Of a DNA stretch of 64,000 bases, positions 32,541 through 41,421 are shown piece after piece. The notes beneath the pieces are model-generated. The model saw only the letters and a program-made list of their open reading frames with translations, did not search any database and had not been told where the DNA came from. Source of the DNA: Actinosynnema sp. ALI-1.44 (lineage in GTDB: Bacteria > Actinomycetota > Actinomycetes > Mycobacteriales > Pseudonocardiaceae); the NCBI RefSeq assembly GCF_001984155.1, contig NZ_MTQO01000054.1:1054001-1118000 (forward strand), in the 5' to 3' direction. The translations under genes and the position numbers were made by a program. The number at the start of each line of letters is the position of its first letter. Positions within the stretch are counted from its first letter, which is position 1.

Positions 32541-33854
32541 GTGTTCGGCTCTAATGTCGCTGTGGTGGGCGCGGGGTACGTCGGGTTGACGACTGCGGTG
32601 TGTCTGGCGTCGTTGGGACACCGGGTCGTGTGCGCGGACGTCGATGCGGCGAAAGTGAGTGCGTTGGGTCGCGGCGAGGCGACCATCCAGGAGCCAGGCC
32701 TGGCCGAGTTACTCGGGGCGGGGCGGGCGTCGGGCCGGCTGCGGTTCGTGCTCGGCGCGAGCACGGCCGTGTCCGAGGCCGAGGTCGTTTTCCTGTGCGT
32801 GCCAACGCCGATGGCGCCCGACGGGTCGGCGGAACTCGCCGTGCTCGAGTCCGTTGTGCGGGAGTTGCGCGGGGTACTGCTGCCCGGGACTGTGGTGGTG
32901 AACAAGTCGACGGTTCCCGTCGGTACGGCCGTCCACGTCGGTGAGATCCTCGGCCGCACCGACGTGGCGGTGGTGTCCAACCCCGAGTTCCTGCGGGAAG
33001 GTTCCGCGATCCGCGACTTCCTGCGGCCCGACCGGATCGTGATCGGCTCGGCCGACCGGCTCGCGGGCGAGCGCGTCGCCGCGTTGTACGAGCGGCTCAG
33101 CGGGCCCGTTCTGCTGACCGACACGGCGAGCGCGGAGATGGTCAAGTACGCGTCCAACTGCTACCTGGCGACTCGTCTGTCCTATGTGAACGCCATTGCC
33201 GAGCTGTGCGAGCGCCTCGGCGCCAATGTCGGCGACGTGACCAGGGGAATGGGCTACGACCAGCGGATCGGCAAGTCCTTTCTGCGGCCCGGCCCCGGCT
33301 GGGGTGGCTCGTGCCTGCCGAAGGACACCCGTGCGCTGTTGAGATCCGCGGAGGCCGCGGGCGGCGAGTTCCCGCTGTTGCGTGCCGCGATCGACACGAA
33401 CGTGCGGCAACGTGAACTGGTGCTCGACAAGGTCCGCCAGGCGGTGGGCGGCAGGCTGGCCGGGGTCAGGGTCGGCCTGCTCGGGTTGACGTTCAAGGCC
33501 GGTACGGACGACCTGCGTGATTCCCCGGCACTGGCGATCGCCGAGCAGATGGCGGCCGAGGGCGCGGACCTGCTCGGGTACGACCCGAGCGTCCACGCGC
33601 CGGTGCCGGGCACGACGGACTGGGTGCGGGTGATGGAGACGCCCTACCGGGCGGCGGACGGTGCCGCGGCGATCATGCTGTTGACCGACTGGCCCGAGTT
33701 CCGCCACCTCGACTGGAAGCGGATCGCGGGGCTGCTCGACGGCCGGGCGGTCATCGACACCCGCAACCACCTGGACCCGCGTGTCCTGCGGCGCGCGGGC
33801 CTGTCCTGCCGTCGTCTCGGTCAGCCGGTGCGGCCGGGCAAGGTCGCGTCCTGA
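32541..33854 (+). CDS. ugd: UDP-glucose/GDP-mannose 6-dehydrogenase
   Basis: 437 residues, family length. NAD site VAVVGAGYVGLTTAVCLA; NKSTVPVGTA and SNPEFLREGSAIRDFLRPDR are conserved substrate elements; YASNCYLATRLSYVNAIAEL forms the central helix; the catalytic cysteine is in GWGGSCLPKDTRAL (about residue 257). GLTFKAGTDDLRDSPAL marks the UDP-binding domain. It oxidises a nucleotide hexose twice to the uronate. GTG start with GAGGGGA upstream. As the last gene of the operon it probably supplies UDP-glucuronate to the upstream enzymes. It ends 3 bases from the convergent regulator's stop. Confidence 0.93.
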   Translation: MFGSNVAVVGAGYVGLTTAVCLASLGHRVVCADVDAAKVSALGRGEATIQEPGLAELLGAGRASGRLRFVLGASTAVSEAEVVFLCVPTPMAPDGSAELAVLESVVRELRGVLLPGTVVVNKSTVPVGTAVHVGEILGRTDVAVVSNPEFLREGSAIRDFLRPDRIVIGSADRLAGERVAALYERLSGPVLLTDTASAEMVKYASNCYLATRLSYVNAIAELCERLGANVGDVTRGMGYDQRIGKSFLRPGPGWGGSCLPKDTRALLRSAEAAGGEFPLLRAAIDTNVRQRELVLDKVRQAVGGRLAGVRVGLLGLTFKAGTDDLRDSPALAIAEQMAAEGADLLGYDPSVHAPVPGTTDWVRVMETPYRAADGAAAIMLLTDWPEFRHLDWKRIAGLLDGRAVIDTRNHLDPRVLRRAGLSCRRLGQPVRPGKVAS

Positions 33855-33857
33855 CAG

Positions 33858-36800
33858 TCATCCATTGTGGACGAAGTTGTCGATGGCACGCCGGGCCTCG
33901 GCGGCCAAGGTCCGGTACCCGGCCTCGTCGGCGATCGCGACGGCCTGCCGGGCGTAATCGGGCTCGTGGCACACGGCTGCGAGCCCGAGCAACGCCCCGG
34001 CCTCGGTGAACCGGCTGCCGGTGTCCCGGGCGAGGTCGAGTGCCGACCGGTAGTACCCGGCGGCTTCGGGGTGGTTGCCGTGTCGCTGGTGGATCGTTCC
34101 CAGCACGCGTAGCGCGTCGCTTTCGCAGGGGCGGTCGTTGGCGTCACGGGCCAGCTCCAGTGCGGCGGTCGCCGCTTCGAAGGCTGCGGTGTACCGGTCC
34201 GCGTCCCGGTGCACCGCGGCCAGTTCGACCCGGGTTTCCGCTTCGAGCCCGCGGTGGCCGACCTCCTGCGCCATGCGCAACGCGTGGCGCAGCAGGTCGG
34301 CGGCTTGGCCGAGATCGCCGGCATCGTGCCAGGTCGCGCCGAGTTGGTAGAGCGCGCCCGCCTCACCGGAGGCGGAATCCACCTCGCGGTTGATGGCCAG
34401 GGCCTGGTTGAAGTAGCGGAGCGCTTCCTTGAGGGAGCCCAGATGCCGGTGGATGATGCCGAGACCGGTGAGGTTCCCGGCCTGCTTGGACCGCCAGCCT
34501 GCCCGTCGGCGCAGCGTGAGGGCGCGTTCGTGGTGTTCGCAGGCCTCCGCCAGTCGCCCCGACTGCAGGTGCAGGTTGCCGAGATAGCTCAGCGCGGTGG
34601 CCACCCCCGTCGACCACCCGGCACGCCGGGCGATGGCCAGCGCTCGCGCCGAGTACTCGGTCGCCTGCCGGTGGTTGCCCTGGCGGAAGTTGATGTCGGC
34701 GAGGCTGAGCAGTGCGGCGGTCGCCGCGTTCGGATCGCCGGTGGACTCGGCGATGGACTGGCCGGCGGACGCCACCGCCAGCCAGTCCACTGTGTACATC
34801 CGAAGCCAGAAGTAGCCGCGCAGCGACTCGGTGATCAGCCCCGCGACCGGCCACGGCCGGTGTTCGGCGGCGTGCGTGACAGCGGCGACCAGATTGGCGC
34901 GTTCGGCGTCCAGCCACGCCAACGCGTCGGTGTGATTGTCGAAACTGGACACCTTGGTGGGCTGTTCGTGTGCCGGCGGCGACGACATCCGCCGCATGTG
35001 CGGGTACAGCATCGCGGCGGCGTCGTCGACGGTGCGCAGATACCAGTCGTAGAGCCTGCGCAGCGCACTGTCGCGTTCGGACGCGGTGTCCTCGTGCCTG
35101 CCGCGTTCCTTGGCGTAGTGGCGAAGCAGGTCGTGGCATCCGTAGCGACCAGGGGCGCGCTCCTCGAGCAGGTGTCCGGCTGCGAGCGTCGCGAGGTGTC
35201 CGGCGGCGTCGTGGCGGGAGATGTCGGCGAGCGCCGCCGCGATCTCGGCGGTGATCTCGGGGCCCGGTGCGGAGCCGAGCAGCCGGAACAGCCGCCGTGT
35301 GTCGCCGGGGAGCGCCGAATAGGACTGGCTGAAGGCCGGCAGGACGGCCGTCTTGTCGTCTCCTGCCACGCGCAGCGAGTCGAGCCGGTCGCCGGAGCGC
35401 AGCTCGGCGACGTACCCGGCGACGGTGAGCTTGGGCTGGGCCAGCAGTTGCGCGGCCGCGATCCGCAACGCCAAGGGCAGGTGCGCGCACAACTCGGCCA
35501 ACTCCGCCGTTGCCCGTGGCTGCGCTTCCGTGCGTTCGGTGCCGAGCAGCTCCCGCAGCAGAGCGCCGGATTCCTCGGCGGTGAGCACGTCGAGGGTCAG
35601 TTCGTGCGCGCCGTCGCGTGCGACCAGTCCGGCGAGCACGCACCGGCTGGTCACCAGCACCAGGCAGCCAGGTGCACCGGGCAGCAGCGGGCGGACCTGG
35701 TCCGGCTCGAAGGCGTTGTCGAGCAGCACGATCATGCGCCGGTCGGCGAGCAGGCTGCGGTACAGCGCCGCGGCCTCGTCGACCTCGACCGGAACCTGGT
35801 CGGCGGCTACGCCGAGGGCACGGAGGAACCGGGCGAGCACCTCGATCGGCCGCATCGGCGTGCCTGTGCTGTACCCGCGTAGGTCCACGTGCAACTGGCC
35901 GTCGGGGAAGCGGTGGCGGACGCGGTGCGCCCAGTGCACAGCCAGCGCCGTCTTGCCGACGCCCGCGGTTCCGGCGATGGCCGAGATGACCACTGTGGTG
36001 GCGTTGTCGCGGCCGGTGAGCAGCTCGTCGAGCCGGCGCAGTTGCGTCTGCCTGCCCGCGAAACCGGCGATGTCGGCAGGCAGCTGGGCAGGCGGTGTCC
36101 CCAGGCTCGTGGTGGTCGTGACGGTGCCGGTGACGGTGCCGGACATCAGACCCGGCTCGTCGGAGAGGATGTCCTGTTCGAGTCTGCGCAGTTCCGGGCC
36201 GGGCTCCAGGCCGAGTTCCTTGACGAGCATCGCGCGCCCGTGGCTGTAGGTCTCCAGCGCCTCAGCACGACGCCCGCAGCGGTACAGCGCCAGCATCAGC
36301 AGTCCGCGTAATCGCTCTCGCAGCGGGTATTCGATGGTGAGGCGGTGCAACTCGTCCACGGTCTCGACGTGCCTGCCCAAGGCCAGGTCGGTGTCCAGCC
36401 GCGTTTCCAGTGCTGTGAGCCGGTACTGCTCGAGCCGGGCGGTCTCGGCCGCCACGATCGACGTGGCGGGCACGTCCGCGAAGGCGGGTCCGTGCCACAG
36501 CGCCAGCGCCGCGGCGAGTTCACCGGCGGCGGCGTGCAGCCTGCCCTCGGCCAGATCGCGCTGGCCGGACTCGAGCAGCCGTTTGAACGCCACCGCGTCC
36601 AGCTCTTCGGCCGCGACGGCCACCTGGTAGCCGCGGTTCTTGGTGAGCAGCAGGTCGTTCGCGTCCGCGCCGAGCAGACGGCGCAATCGCATCACGTATC
36701 CCTGCACGGTGTTGTGCGCCGTCCGAGGCGGCCGTTCGCCCCAGATCTCGTCGACGAGACGGTCCGCGCTGACTGTTTGGCCCGCGCGTGCCAACAGGAC

Positions 36801-36890
36801 AGCGAGCACCGCCCGGGGTTGGGCGGCGCGGATCGCCGACCACCGTTCGCCGGTGTACACCTGCAACGGACCGAGTATTCGAAACCGCAT
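33858..36890 (-). CDS. AfsR/SARP-family transcriptional regulator
   Basis: 1010 residues. OmpR-type winged helix (about 1-95: LGPLQVYTGERWSAIRAAQP, RAVLAVLLARAGQTVSADRL), bacterial transcriptional activator domain (about 97-245), NB-ARC ATPase with Walker A AGTAGVGKTALAVHWAHRV (about 310) and Walker B IVLLDNAF, then a long TPR region (about 690-980, many units of the ALAINREVDSASGEAGALYQ type). This is the AfsR layout; SARPs activate secondary-metabolite genes by binding direct repeats. Its position tail-to-tail with the four-gene operon makes that operon a possible target. No matching direct-repeat site was identified. Confidence 0.93.
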   Translation of the reverse strand: MRFRILGPLQVYTGERWSAIRAAQPRAVLAVLLARAGQTVSADRLVDEIWGERPPRTAHNTVQGYVMRLRRLLGADANDLLLTKNRGYQVAVAAEELDAVAFKRLLESGQRDLAEGRLHAAAGELAAALALWHGPAFADVPATSIVAAETARLEQYRLTALETRLDTDLALGRHVETVDELHRLTIEYPLRERLRGLLMLALYRCGRRAEALETYSHGRAMLVKELGLEPGPELRRLEQDILSDEPGLMSGTVTGTVTTTTSLGTPPAQLPADIAGFAGRQTQLRRLDELLTGRDNATTVVISAIAGTAGVGKTALAVHWAHRVRHRFPDGQLHVDLRGYSTGTPMRPIEVLARFLRALGVAADQVPVEVDEAAALYRSLLADRRMIVLLDNAFEPDQVRPLLPGAPGCLVLVTSRCVLAGLVARDGAHELTLDVLTAEESGALLRELLGTERTEAQPRATAELAELCAHLPLALRIAAAQLLAQPKLTVAGYVAELRSGDRLDSLRVAGDDKTAVLPAFSQSYSALPGDTRRLFRLLGSAPGPEITAEIAAALADISRHDAAGHLATLAAGHLLEERAPGRYGCHDLLRHYAKERGRHEDTASERDSALRRLYDWYLRTVDDAAAMLYPHMRRMSSPPAHEQPTKVSSFDNHTDALAWLDAERANLVAAVTHAAEHRPWPVAGLITESLRGYFWLRMYTVDWLAVASAGQSIAESTGDPNAATAALLSLADINFRQGNHRQATEYSARALAIARRAGWSTGVATALSYLGNLHLQSGRLAEACEHHERALTLRRRAGWRSKQAGNLTGLGIIHRHLGSLKEALRYFNQALAINREVDSASGEAGALYQLGATWHDAGDLGQAADLLRHALRMAQEVGHRGLEAETRVELAAVHRDADRYTAAFEAATAALELARDANDRPCESDALRVLGTIHQRHGNHPEAAGYYRSALDLARDTGSRFTEAGALLGLAAVCHEPDYARQAVAIADEAGYRTLAAEARRAIDNFVHNG

Positions 36891-37017
36891 CAGTTCTCAC
36901 GGTACCGCTGACGGTCGTTCGCGTTTACCGCCATTCGCAATACGGCGCAGATCGGTGGAAACGGCGTGTACAAGGCACCCGTTGAGCGGCTGATACGGAC
37001 ATGGGACCTGTCACAAG

Positions 37018-37065
37018 GCGAAGTGCCGGTCACACCGCACATCGACGGCGTGACCGGCACTTCGC
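37018..37065 (-). terminator. Hairpin terminator of the dicarboxylate transporter gene
   Basis: GCGAAGTGCCGGTCAC (37018-37033) and GTGACCGGCACTTCGC (37050-37065) form a perfect 16-bp stem with a 16-base loop, 20 bases past the transporter stop. Confidence 0.75.
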
Positions 37066-37085
37066 CGGAGTTCCTTGCCGGTTGC

Positions 37086-38441
37086 TCAGGCCTTGACCGA
37101 GTCCTGTTTGGTCTCGGTCTTGTCGTCGTCGCCCGGTCCGCCGTGGTCGTCCGACAGCGAGCTCTCGTCGAACGGTTCCGCGCCGGACAGCACCCGTTGT
37201 GCTTTGTCCCGGTCGAATTCCTTCGTCCACGTGCCGAGCAGCACGGTGGCCACGGCGTTGCCGGTGAAGTTGGTCAACGCGCGGGCTTCGGACATGAACC
37301 GGTCGATGCCGACGATGAAGCCGACCCCGCCGACCAGTTCCGGCCGGTGCGACGACAGGCCGCCTGCCAGCGTGGCCAGACCCGCGCCGGTCACGCCCGC
37401 CGCGCCCTTCGAGGCGATCATCATGAACAGCAGCAACTTGATCTGCTCGCCGAAGTCCAGCGGATCGCCCATGGCCTCGGCGATGAAGATCGTCGACATG
37501 GTCAGGTAGATCATCGTGCCGTCGAGGTTGAACGAGTAACCGGTCGGCACCGTGATGCCCACGACCGGCTTGCTCACGCCGACGTGCTCCATCTTCGCGA
37601 TCAGCCGGGGCAGCGCGCTTTCCGACGACGACGTGGAGAAGATCAGCAGGTACTCGCGGGCCAGGTACCGCATCAGCGAGAACAGGTTCAGCCGCGACAC
37701 CAGCCACAGCATCCCGGCCAGGATGACCGCGATGAACAGGACGCACGTGATGTAGAAGCCGAGCATGATCACGAGCAGGCTCTGCAGCGCCGCCGTGCCC
37801 GTCTTGCCGACCACGGCGGCGATCGCGCCGAACGCGCCGACCGGGGCCAGCCACATGATCATCGACAGGACCTTGAACACCAGGCGCTGGATGTGCGCGA
37901 TCCCGCGCAGCACCGGCTCGCCCTTCTTGCCAAGGCCCTGCAGCGCGAAGCCGACCAGCAGCGCCACCAGCAGGGTCTCCAGCACGTCCCCGCTGGTCAG
38001 GCCGGACAACAGGGTGGTCGGGATGATGCCGAGGATGAACTTGGTGGTGTCCTCCTGGGCCTTGACCTCGGCCTGCCCGGCCTTGACGACGTCCTTGGTG
38101 AGCTGCAGGCCGTCACCGGGGTGCAGGATGTTGCCGACGACCAGACCGACGGCCAGCGCCACGAACGACATCGCGATGAAGTAGCCGATCGCGAGGCCGC
38201 CGACCTTGCCGACCTGCGCGGCCTTCCTGATCGACCCGACGCCGAGCACCAGCGTGCAGAAGATGATCGGGCTGATCATCATCTTGATCAGGTTGACGAA
38301 CCCGTCACCGATCGGCTTGAGGCCGATCGCGGTCTGCGGCCAGATGAGGCCGACGGCGATGCCGAGGGCGACCGCCACGATGACCGCGAGGTAGAGGAAG
38401 TGGGTGCGATCCCGGCGGGTGCGCCCTTCGACTGTGGACAA
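37086..38441 (-). CDS. dctA: Dicarboxylate/amino acid:cation symporter (DctA-like)
   Basis: 451 residues. Family signatures: KMMISPIIFCTLVLGVGSIR near the N-terminus, the serine-rich reentrant loop FSTSSSESALPRLIAKMEHV, the NLDGTMIYLTMSTIFIAEAM motif, and ASKGAAGVTGAGLATLAGGL. It imports C4-dicarboxylates or related acidic substrates with Na+ or H+. The start is a TTG at 38441 with AGGAGG at ideal distance. It is divergent from a CitA/DcuS-type sensor kinase, which is the usual regulator type for such transporters. Confidence 0.92.
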   Translation of the reverse strand: MSTVEGRTRRDRTHFLYLAVIVAVALGIAVGLIWPQTAIGLKPIGDGFVNLIKMMISPIIFCTLVLGVGSIRKAAQVGKVGGLAIGYFIAMSFVALAVGLVVGNILHPGDGLQLTKDVVKAGQAEVKAQEDTTKFILGIIPTTLLSGLTSGDVLETLLVALLVGFALQGLGKKGEPVLRGIAHIQRLVFKVLSMIMWLAPVGAFGAIAAVVGKTGTAALQSLLVIMLGFYITCVLFIAVILAGMLWLVSRLNLFSLMRYLAREYLLIFSTSSSESALPRLIAKMEHVGVSKPVVGITVPTGYSFNLDGTMIYLTMSTIFIAEAMGDPLDFGEQIKLLLFMMIASKGAAGVTGAGLATLAGGLSSHRPELVGGVGFIVGIDRFMSEARALTNFTGNAVATVLLGTWTKEFDRDKAQRVLSGAEPFDESSLSDDHGGPGDDDKTETKQDSVKA

Positions 38442-38569
38442 AACGGGCCTCCTGGGAAGGCAGGACGTGACGGCTGGTCGTGGTGAACGGTTGTGCAGAC
38501 TATGAGTGGCGATATGACCCTGGTCACGGTTGTGTTCATTTCGGTCGCGCGTCGCGGAGGTTACGGATC

Positions 38570-40156
38570 ATGCGTGAGTGGAGCCTCGCCCGCCAATTGC
38601 TGGTGCTGCAAGTCGTGATCGTCGCCGTGATAGTCGGCGGGGGATCGATACTCGCCTACCTGGACGCGGCCAGGAACACCGAGGACGCCGCACGGCGCGA
38701 AGTCGTCGCGGTGGCCAAGTCGGTCGCGGACGCTCCGACGCTGGTCGACGCGCTGGTCACGCCTGACCCGAGCATCACGCTGCAGCCGTTCGCCGAGGCT
38801 GTCCGGCACGACACCGGCGTCGACTTCATCACGATCATGAAGACCGACCGGACCCGCTACACGCATCCGAACCCGGGGGAGATCGGCAGGAAATTCCTGG
38901 GCAACACGCAGGACGCGCTGGACGGCCGGGTTCTGACCGAGACGTTCGTCGGAACGCTGGGGCCGTCGGTTCGAGCGGTCGTCCCGGTTTTTTCAGCCGA
39001 TCGTGTGGTCGCGCTGGTGGCTGTCGGGATCACGGTCGCGGCGATCGCCGACGAGCTGTCCAGCAGGCTGGTCGCCGTGGTGCTCGTCGCCGCCGCGGCC
39101 CTGGGTGTCGGCCTGATCGGGACGTACTTCGTCAGCGCACGGGTGCGCAGGCAGACCAGGGGGATGGGCCCGGCCCGGCTCGGCCGGATGATCGACTACC
39201 ACGAGTCGATCCTGCACGCGGTGCACGAGGGCCTGCTGCTGCTCGACCGCCACGGTGTGGTGACCCTGTGCAACGACGCCGCCCGGGACCTGCTCGGCGT
39301 GACCGGGGGCGTCGAAGGCGAACCGCTGTCCTCGCTGGGACTCCCGTCGTCCCTTGTGGACAGCCTGCTGTCCGGTGGGCAGGTCCGCGACGAGATCCAC
39401 GTGACCGACCGCAGCGTGCTGGTGGTCAACAAGTCCGAGGTGCCCGCGCACGGTGCCGTGGTGACGCTGCGGGATCACACCGACCTGCAGGCGCTGACCG
39501 GTGAACTGGACTCGGTCAAGGGGTTCGCGGAGTCGCTGCGCTCGCAGGCCCACGAGGCCGCCAACCGGCTGCACACCGTCGTGTCGTTGATCGAACTGGA
39601 CCGGACCGGCGAAGCCGTCCAGTTCGCCACCGAGGAGCTCGAGATCGCGCAGCAGTTGACCGACCGGGTGGTCGGCGCGGTCCGGGAACCCGTGCTGGCC
39701 GCGTTGCTGCTGGGCAAGATGGCTGAGGCGAGTGAACGCGGCGTCGAGTTGGTGATCACGCCGGACACGCACATCGAGGAGACGGCGTTGCCCGGCCGTG
39801 ATCTCGTGACGATCCTCGGCAACCTGATCGACAACGCGCTCGACGCGGCGGCCGACGGCGACGAGCCGCCCAAGGTCCATGTGACCGTGCGCAGCGACGA
39901 CCCGGGCGTGCTGATCAGGGTCGCCGACACCGGGCCGGGTCTCGACGAGGACGCCTCGCGGGCCGCGTTCACCCGTGGCTGGTCCACAAAGGACGCCAGC
40001 AGGGGGCTGGGACTGGCGTTGGTCGGCCAGGCGGTGCGCCGCTACGGCGGGACGATCGAGCTCGGCCAGGAGATCGGCGCCGTGTTCACCGTCCGGTTGC
40101 CCGCCGGGGGACAATCGGAGCGTGGTGGCAGTCGATCCGGGATTACCTCCGGGTGA
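38570..40156 (+). CDS. CitA/DcuS-type sensor histidine kinase
   Basis: 528 residues. Membrane spans at about 10-30 and 165-188 flank a periplasmic Cache/PAS domain with the carboxylate-ligand motif TRYTHPNPGEIGRKFLG. A cytoplasmic PAS domain (about 205-305) follows, then the kinase core with phospho-accepting His 328 in SQAHEAANRLHTVVSL, N box NLIDNALDAA, and VADTGPGLDE and GLGLALVGQAV G boxes. ATG 38570 with GGAGG 9 bases upstream. It is predicted to sense an external di- or tricarboxylate and control the divergent transporter gene through the CitB-type regulator at 42838, two genes away. Confidence 0.92.
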   Translation: MREWSLARQLLVLQVVIVAVIVGGGSILAYLDAARNTEDAARREVVAVAKSVADAPTLVDALVTPDPSITLQPFAEAVRHDTGVDFITIMKTDRTRYTHPNPGEIGRKFLGNTQDALDGRVLTETFVGTLGPSVRAVVPVFSADRVVALVAVGITVAAIADELSSRLVAVVLVAAAALGVGLIGTYFVSARVRRQTRGMGPARLGRMIDYHESILHAVHEGLLLLDRHGVVTLCNDAARDLLGVTGGVEGEPLSSLGLPSSLVDSLLSGGQVRDEIHVTDRSVLVVNKSEVPAHGAVVTLRDHTDLQALTGELDSVKGFAESLRSQAHEAANRLHTVVSLIELDRTGEAVQFATEELEIAQQLTDRVVGAVREPVLAALLLGKMAEASERGVELVITPDTHIEETALPGRDLVTILGNLIDNALDAAADGDEPPKVHVTVRSDDPGVLIRVADTGPGLDEDASRAAFTRGWSTKDASRGLGLALVGQAVRRYGGTIELGQEIGAVFTVRLPAGGQSERGGSRSGITSG

Positions 40157-41330
40157 GCGGATCCGCCTGTATCGCAGGCGAGCCGGGCTGACCCAGGAGC
40201 AGTGCGCGCAGCTCAAGGGCTGCACGGTGTCGGCGTGGCGGAAATGGGAGTCGGGGCAGCGCCAGGTCACGGCGTTCGCCGACTGGATAGCGATCGCGCG
40301 GATCCTGCGCGTGCGTGACCTCTACCGGCTGACCGGGATGCCGGTCGGCGTGCTGCCCGAAGACCCGCCCGAGCACGCTTCGGTGCCCGCCATCCGCGCG
40401 GCCATGGTGTCGTTCGACCCGCGTCCGCGCGATGAGCCGGACGTGCCCGGGTTGGCAGCGGCGGTCCGCGCGGCGTGGGACGTCTGGCAGCGAAGCAGGC
40501 CGTTCGGGCAGATCGGCTCGATGCTGCCGGGGTTGATCACCGAGGTCCGTGCGGCGATCCCGGTGGTGGACGGGCCGCCGCGCGCGCTGTTGTTGCGGAC
40601 CGCGTCGATGCTGTACTTCCTGGCGCGTGCGTACACCAAACACGTTGGCGCGCGGGATGTTTCGCTGCTGGCGGCGGACCGGGCGATGGCCGCGGCGATC
40701 AAGGCCGATGACCTGGACCTGCGTGCCGCGGCGGCGTGGAACATCGGCATGATCCTCGCCGGGCAGGGACACATCGACGTCGCACGGGAACTAGCGCACG
40801 ACGCGGTGGCCGAGTTGGAGCCGGTGCTGGCCGACGGGCCGGTCGCCAGGGTGAGCCTGTTCGGCGCGTTGCACCTGTTGCGGGCGATGCTGTTCGCCAG
40901 GTCCGCCGACGAGGACGCGGCGTGCGCGGCGCTGGAGACCGCGGCGGAGATCGCCGAACGACTGGGCGAACGCAACGACTTCCGTACCGTGTTCGGCCCG
41001 ACGAACGTCGGAATATACCGGACGTGGGTCGCGGTCGAATTCTCCCGGCCCGGCGAGGCAATTCGAACGGCGCAATCTTGTGATGTGCGAAAACTGTCGA
41101 GTGTGGAGCGGAGATTCTCGTACTACGTCGCGCTGGCGAAGGCGTACTGCAGTCGAACCGAAGACGTCGCCGCCGTGCACATGCTGCTGCGGGCCGAGCG
41201 GGAATCCGCCGACGAGCTGGCGTTGAACGTCGAGGTGAAGGCGTTGGTGCGGGAACTGCTGCGCCGTGAGACAGCGCTGACGCGTCCGGAGCTCAGACCG
41301 CTCGCGGATCGAACAGGCATCATCCACTAG
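40125..41330 (+). CDS. XRE-family HTH regulator with TPR-like C-terminal region
   Basis: 401 residues. Helix-turn-helix near the N-terminus: LYRRRAGLTQEQCAQLKGCT, VSAWRKWESGQRQV. The rest is helical and TPR-like (ALLLRTASMLYFLARAYTKH, DLDLRAAAAWNIGMILAGQG, ACAALETAAEIAERLGERND). Single-domain XRE-TPR regulators are common in actinomycetes and respond to development or small signals. GTG 40125 (or the adjacent 40122) overlaps the kinase 3' end by about 32 bases, so it is co-transcribed with it. Confidence 0.82.
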   Translation: MAVDPGLPPGERIRLYRRRAGLTQEQCAQLKGCTVSAWRKWESGQRQVTAFADWIAIARILRVRDLYRLTGMPVGVLPEDPPEHASVPAIRAAMVSFDPRPRDEPDVPGLAAAVRAAWDVWQRSRPFGQIGSMLPGLITEVRAAIPVVDGPPRALLLRTASMLYFLARAYTKHVGARDVSLLAADRAMAAAIKADDLDLRAAAAWNIGMILAGQGHIDVARELAHDAVAELEPVLADGPVARVSLFGALHLLRAMLFARSADEDAACAALETAAEIAERLGERNDFRTVFGPTNVGIYRTWVAVEFSRPGEAIRTAQSCDVRKLSSVERRFSYYVALAKAYCSRTEDVAAVHMLLRAERESADELALNVEVKALVRELLRRETALTRPELRPLADRTGIIH

Positions 41331-41345
41331 GTGCACGGCACTACT

Positions 41346-41396
41346 CGGGTAACTGTCACGCCGTGGGGCAGTCGCCCGGCGAGTGGCTGTTACCCG
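41346..41396. promoter_or_regulatory. Inverted repeat upstream of the phosphatase-fusion gene
   Basis: CGGGTAAC (41346-41353) and GTTACCCG (41389-41396) are perfect complements separated by 35 bases, with partial pairing inside. It could be an RNA hairpin or a paired operator, between the XRE-TPR gene and the fusion gene. Confidence 0.3.
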
Positions 41397-41421
41397 CCAG
41401 TACGGCGGTTGAGTGGAAGTC

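Noticed and set aside
31148-33157. A 669-codon minus-strand frame across the sugar operon
   Set aside because: Antisense shadow of the hexapeptide-like and ugd genes, whose motifs are clear on the plus strand.
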